Shown piece after piece: positions 6,473-8,173 of a stretch of DNA of 8,173 bases. A program made the translations under genes and the position numbers. Source of the DNA: Lachnospiraceae bacterium. GTDB taxonomy: Bacteria > Bacillota_A > Clostridia > Lachnospirales > Lachnospiraceae. The stretch lies in contig JAILPG010000029.1 of NCBI GenBank assembly GCA_024699595.1, positions 1-8,173 on the forward strand, read 5' to 3'. Under the pieces are notes generated by a model. The model had not been told where the DNA came from. It ran no database searches and worked only from the letters and a program-made list of their open reading frames with translations. Each line of letters opens with the position of its first letter. The stretch's first letter is position 1.

Positions 6473-7054
6473 CTATTTCGATCTTTTTATTGTTATCTTA
6501 TCAAGTACTGCTTTGGGATCCTCCATCTTACTAAGCTCGATCCTGCAAAGCCCGGGGTATTCATTGGTCAGTACCGCAAATATCTTACGTCCGTAGAAGT
6601 CATCATCATCGTATACGGCCCATATGCCGTTAAAATCGCCAAGGCTTATATCCGTTTCCTGAAGACTGGCACCGTCAGATACCGCAAAGCTCATATGCTG
6701 GTTAAGATCATCCTTGGTAAGTGTCCTCTCATACTCCAGTATCTGGATAAAGATCTTCTCATCATCCTTTGAAAGAAGCTTAACATGCGCAGTATAGCCA
6801 AGCAGCGGATCCGTCTTTTCTTCCTGTTCCACTGCTTCATATTCCGCCGGCGCCGTTATCGTATATGCTCCGATCTTTACGGTCGTTACCCTGTTATGCC
6901 TGACCGCAAACACAATGATCAAAACCAGAGCTGCGATCACAGCCGCCGTCGCAAAAATAACGATCCTTAGGTTATTCTTTATCCAGGTAATCGTCCCGCT
7001 TCTCCTTTCGCCGTATCCCCCATCTCTCTCCGCTAAAGTACCATGAAAAGGCAT
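6473..7054 (-). CDS. Single-pass membrane protein of unknown family
   Basis: 193 aa from the ATG at 7054; I do not recognise the family. Residues 1-29 are polar and basic, 30-51 form one transmembrane helix, and 52-193 form a soluble domain predicted outside the cell. That domain opens VTTVKIGAYTITAPAEYEAV and has one Cys (170). Its alternating strand-like pattern and a short Asp run (149-152) suggest a small mixed alpha/beta or beta domain. The start is uncertain: ATG 7054 has no SD and an in-frame stop two codons upstream; a better SD-ATG at 7023 is one base out of frame; an AAAGGAG lies 10 bases before an in-frame ATT (codon 22). It follows the metallo-hydrolase gene by 27 bases, probably in one transcript, and converges on the TIR gene with a 3-base gap. 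No function can be assigned. Confidence 0.75.
   Translation of the reverse strand: MPFHGTLAERDGGYGERRSGTITWIKNNLRIVIFATAAVIAALVLIIVFAVRHNRVTTVKIGAYTITAPAEYEAVEQEEKTDPLLGYTAHVKLLSKDDEKIFIQILEYERTLTKDDLNQHMSFAVSDGASLQETDISLGDFNGIWAVYDDDDFYGRKIFAVLTNEYPGLCRIELSKMEDPKAVLDKITIKRSK
7017..7031 (-). promoter_or_regulatory. Out-of-frame SD-ATG beside a G5 run at the small membrane gene
   Basis: On the minus strand GGAGAGAG directly precedes the ATG at 7023, which is followed by a run of five G (7021-7017, counting the G of ATG). As written this ATG gives a 14-codon frame. One extra G would place it in frame with the membrane protein, skipping its first 10 codons. Confidence 0.35.
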
Positions 7055-7081
7055 GTTTTACAACAACGGGCGTGCTATTTA

Positions 7082-8173
7082 TCAGTCCTCCTTTATTTCG
7101 AATACGTCTCCATCATTTAACACATGGATTTTATCTGCATGACCGGCAAACTCCGGCATCGTTCTAAAAGCCCCGGCGCTTTCCGTATGCATCGGGATTA
7201 TGATTTCAGGCTGCGTCATATCCATGAGTTTTGCCAGAGTTTCCACGTATGCATGCCCACTGGTATGAAGCTTCTTCATGTGAGTCTCATCATCTCTTCC
7301 CCGCACAAAATCCACAATAGCCTTATCGGGAGCCGTGCCGCCTTCAAGATAACCTTCCCACAGTGAATATGTTATGAACGGATCAGTCATCTGCTGCATC
7401 AGTTCTTCAAACTTTCCGGGTTTGATCTCAGGATTTCGGTTTGGTCTCACAAGCATCACAAATCCCTTCTTCATATACTCATCCGGATCAGCCTTCCAAA
7501 AACTCTCCAGTCCGTTTTGTGGATTAATAACACCCTTCAGATTGCTCATACATCCGTTATACCCTTCCGGGCAAAGAACATATATTGTCTTCTTATAACT
7601 GTATTTTTTAGGATAGTCCTTATTTCGGGCATCGATAGCCAGCTTCATGATCTCTGCCTGATAAGGATCGCACAAAAAAGCTTTCTCACTCGGTGTTGCA
7701 TGATAAAACTCCATTATGCTGTCGAGATTCGTTGATGAAACAAGGACTATATTCTCTTTATGAGCGTTAAAGATCTTTTTTGCTTCTTCCCCAAGCTGAC
7801 CTTCGTCTCTGACAGTGCTGCTTTTTGCCTCTTGCATTCTGGATATCATTGTTCCTTCCGTGACAAGGATATCCACTTTCCCCACATTTGTCTTTATCGT
7901 ATTTTCAAATGTTTCCGATCCGGGAATACCATGTTCCCTGAAATCTCCCGTATAGAGTATCCTCTTACCGTTCATATCGATAAGGAACATATATGCATCT
8001 ATCGCAGAATGGTCGCAAAGAAGCGGTGTTACACTTATCCCACCGATATCCCGGGCTGTTTTGCTCTTCCAATACGGTTTCATCCTGTCTATCAGCGGCA
8101 ATTCAGGACGAACATCATTCTTCTTTCTTTTGTTCATATGATCAACACGTGCAGCGATCGTTTTCATTATTGC
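7082..8173 (-). CDS. MBL-fold metallo-hydrolase, beta-CASP/RNase J-like (5' end off window)
   Basis: Predicted cytoplasmic metal-dependent hydrolase, possibly a nuclease. The frame is open past the ATG at 8167 to the window edge (363 codons seen), and the N-terminal HxHxDH metal motif is absent, so the true start lies outside. Numbered from the Met at 8167, the visible metal-site residues are His53 in LLCDHSAIDAYMF, Asp75 in ILYTGDFREHG, the HTSGHA motif (His301, His305) and His327 in IIPMHTE. These match the downstream motifs of the beta-CASP branch of the metallo-beta-lactamase superfamily. Related bacterial proteins are roughly 430-450 aa from memory, so about 80-100 residues are probably missing. 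It shares a strand with the small membrane gene downstream, with a 27-base gap. Substrate, RNA or otherwise, is not evident. AAAGGAGGAC over its last codons resembles an SD but has no start at the right distance. Confidence 0.85.
   Translation of the reverse strand, partial: AIMKTIAARVDHMNKRKKNDVRPELPLIDRMKPYWKSKTARDIGGISVTPLLCDHSAIDAYMFLIDMNGKRILYTGDFREHGIPGSETFENTIKTNVGKVDILVTEGTMISRMQEAKSSTVRDEGQLGEEAKKIFNAHKENIVLVSSTNLDSIMEFYHATPSEKAFLCDPYQAEIMKLAIDARNKDYPKKYSYKKTIYVLCPEGYNGCMSNLKGVINPQNGLESFWKADPDEYMKKGFVMLVRPNRNPEIKPGKFEELMQQMTDPFITYSLWEGYLEGGTAPDKAIVDFVRGRDDETHMKKLHTSGHAYVETLAKLMDMTQPEIIIPMHTESAGAFRTMPEFAGHADKIHVLNDGDVFEIKED

Noticed and set aside
7082..7092. AAAGGAGGAC at the end of the metallo-hydrolase gene as an SD for a downstream gene
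   Set aside because: No ATG, GTG or TTG lies 5-10 bases downstream; stop codons follow at once. It is explained by the Lys-Glu-Asp end codons.
7082..8167. The ATG at 8167 as the true start of the metallo-hydrolase
   Set aside because: The frame stays open to the window edge and the HxHxDH motif would be missing, so the gene almost surely begins outside.
1..8173. tRNA, rRNA, riboswitch, CRISPR, insertion sequence or phage features
   Set aside because: No cloverleaf, direct-repeat array, transposase or terminal inverted repeats were seen by eye; intergenic gaps are at most 163 bases. A covariance-model search was not possible here.

Overview
The window looks like a chromosomal segment from a low-to-mid GC Firmicute of class Clostridia, most likely Lachnospiraceae. 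The signs are AGGAGG-type ribosome binding sites, a Gram-positive lipoprotein signal peptide with a Ser/Thr/Asp/Glu-rich linker, an ABC operon of the kind found in that group, and a TIR-TM-Sel1 protein. The taxonomic call is inference from style, not from a marker gene.

Left half, minus strand (4983 down to 1): an ABC importer operon in the order lipoprotein (DUF3798-type binding protein), double-NBD ATPase, permease 1, permease 2. It starts from a good promoter (perfect TATAAT) that carries a 13-bp inverted repeat in its spacer. A GC-rich stem-loop lies between the lipoprotein and ATPase genes, and a second stem-loop with a duplicated gene tail lies between the ATPase and permease 1. The permeases overlap by ATGA, and permease 2 runs off the left edge. 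Architecturally this is a carbohydrate/nucleoside-type (CUT2/BMP-like) importer, but the binding protein is of an uncharacterised type, so the substrate is unknown.

Middle, plus strand (5014 to 6469): a divergently transcribed gene for a membrane-anchored TIR protein: N-terminal cytosolic TIR domain with the candidate catalytic Glu, one transmembrane helix, then about six 36-residue Sel1-like repeats predicted outside the membrane. An extended -10 element sits exactly where transcription would begin at the ATG, so the mRNA may be leaderless. This gene is the best candidate in the window for a little-described sensing or immunity function.

Right part, minus strand (8173 down to 6473): a metallo-beta-lactamase/beta-CASP-type hydrolase (5' end off the right edge) followed 27 bases later by a small single-pass membrane protein of unknown family. 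That small gene ends 3 bases from the end of the TIR gene in convergent orientation. Its start is ambiguous, because the well-placed SD-ATG is one base out of frame next to a G5 run.

No tRNA, rRNA, CRISPR array, insertion sequence or phage gene is visible.
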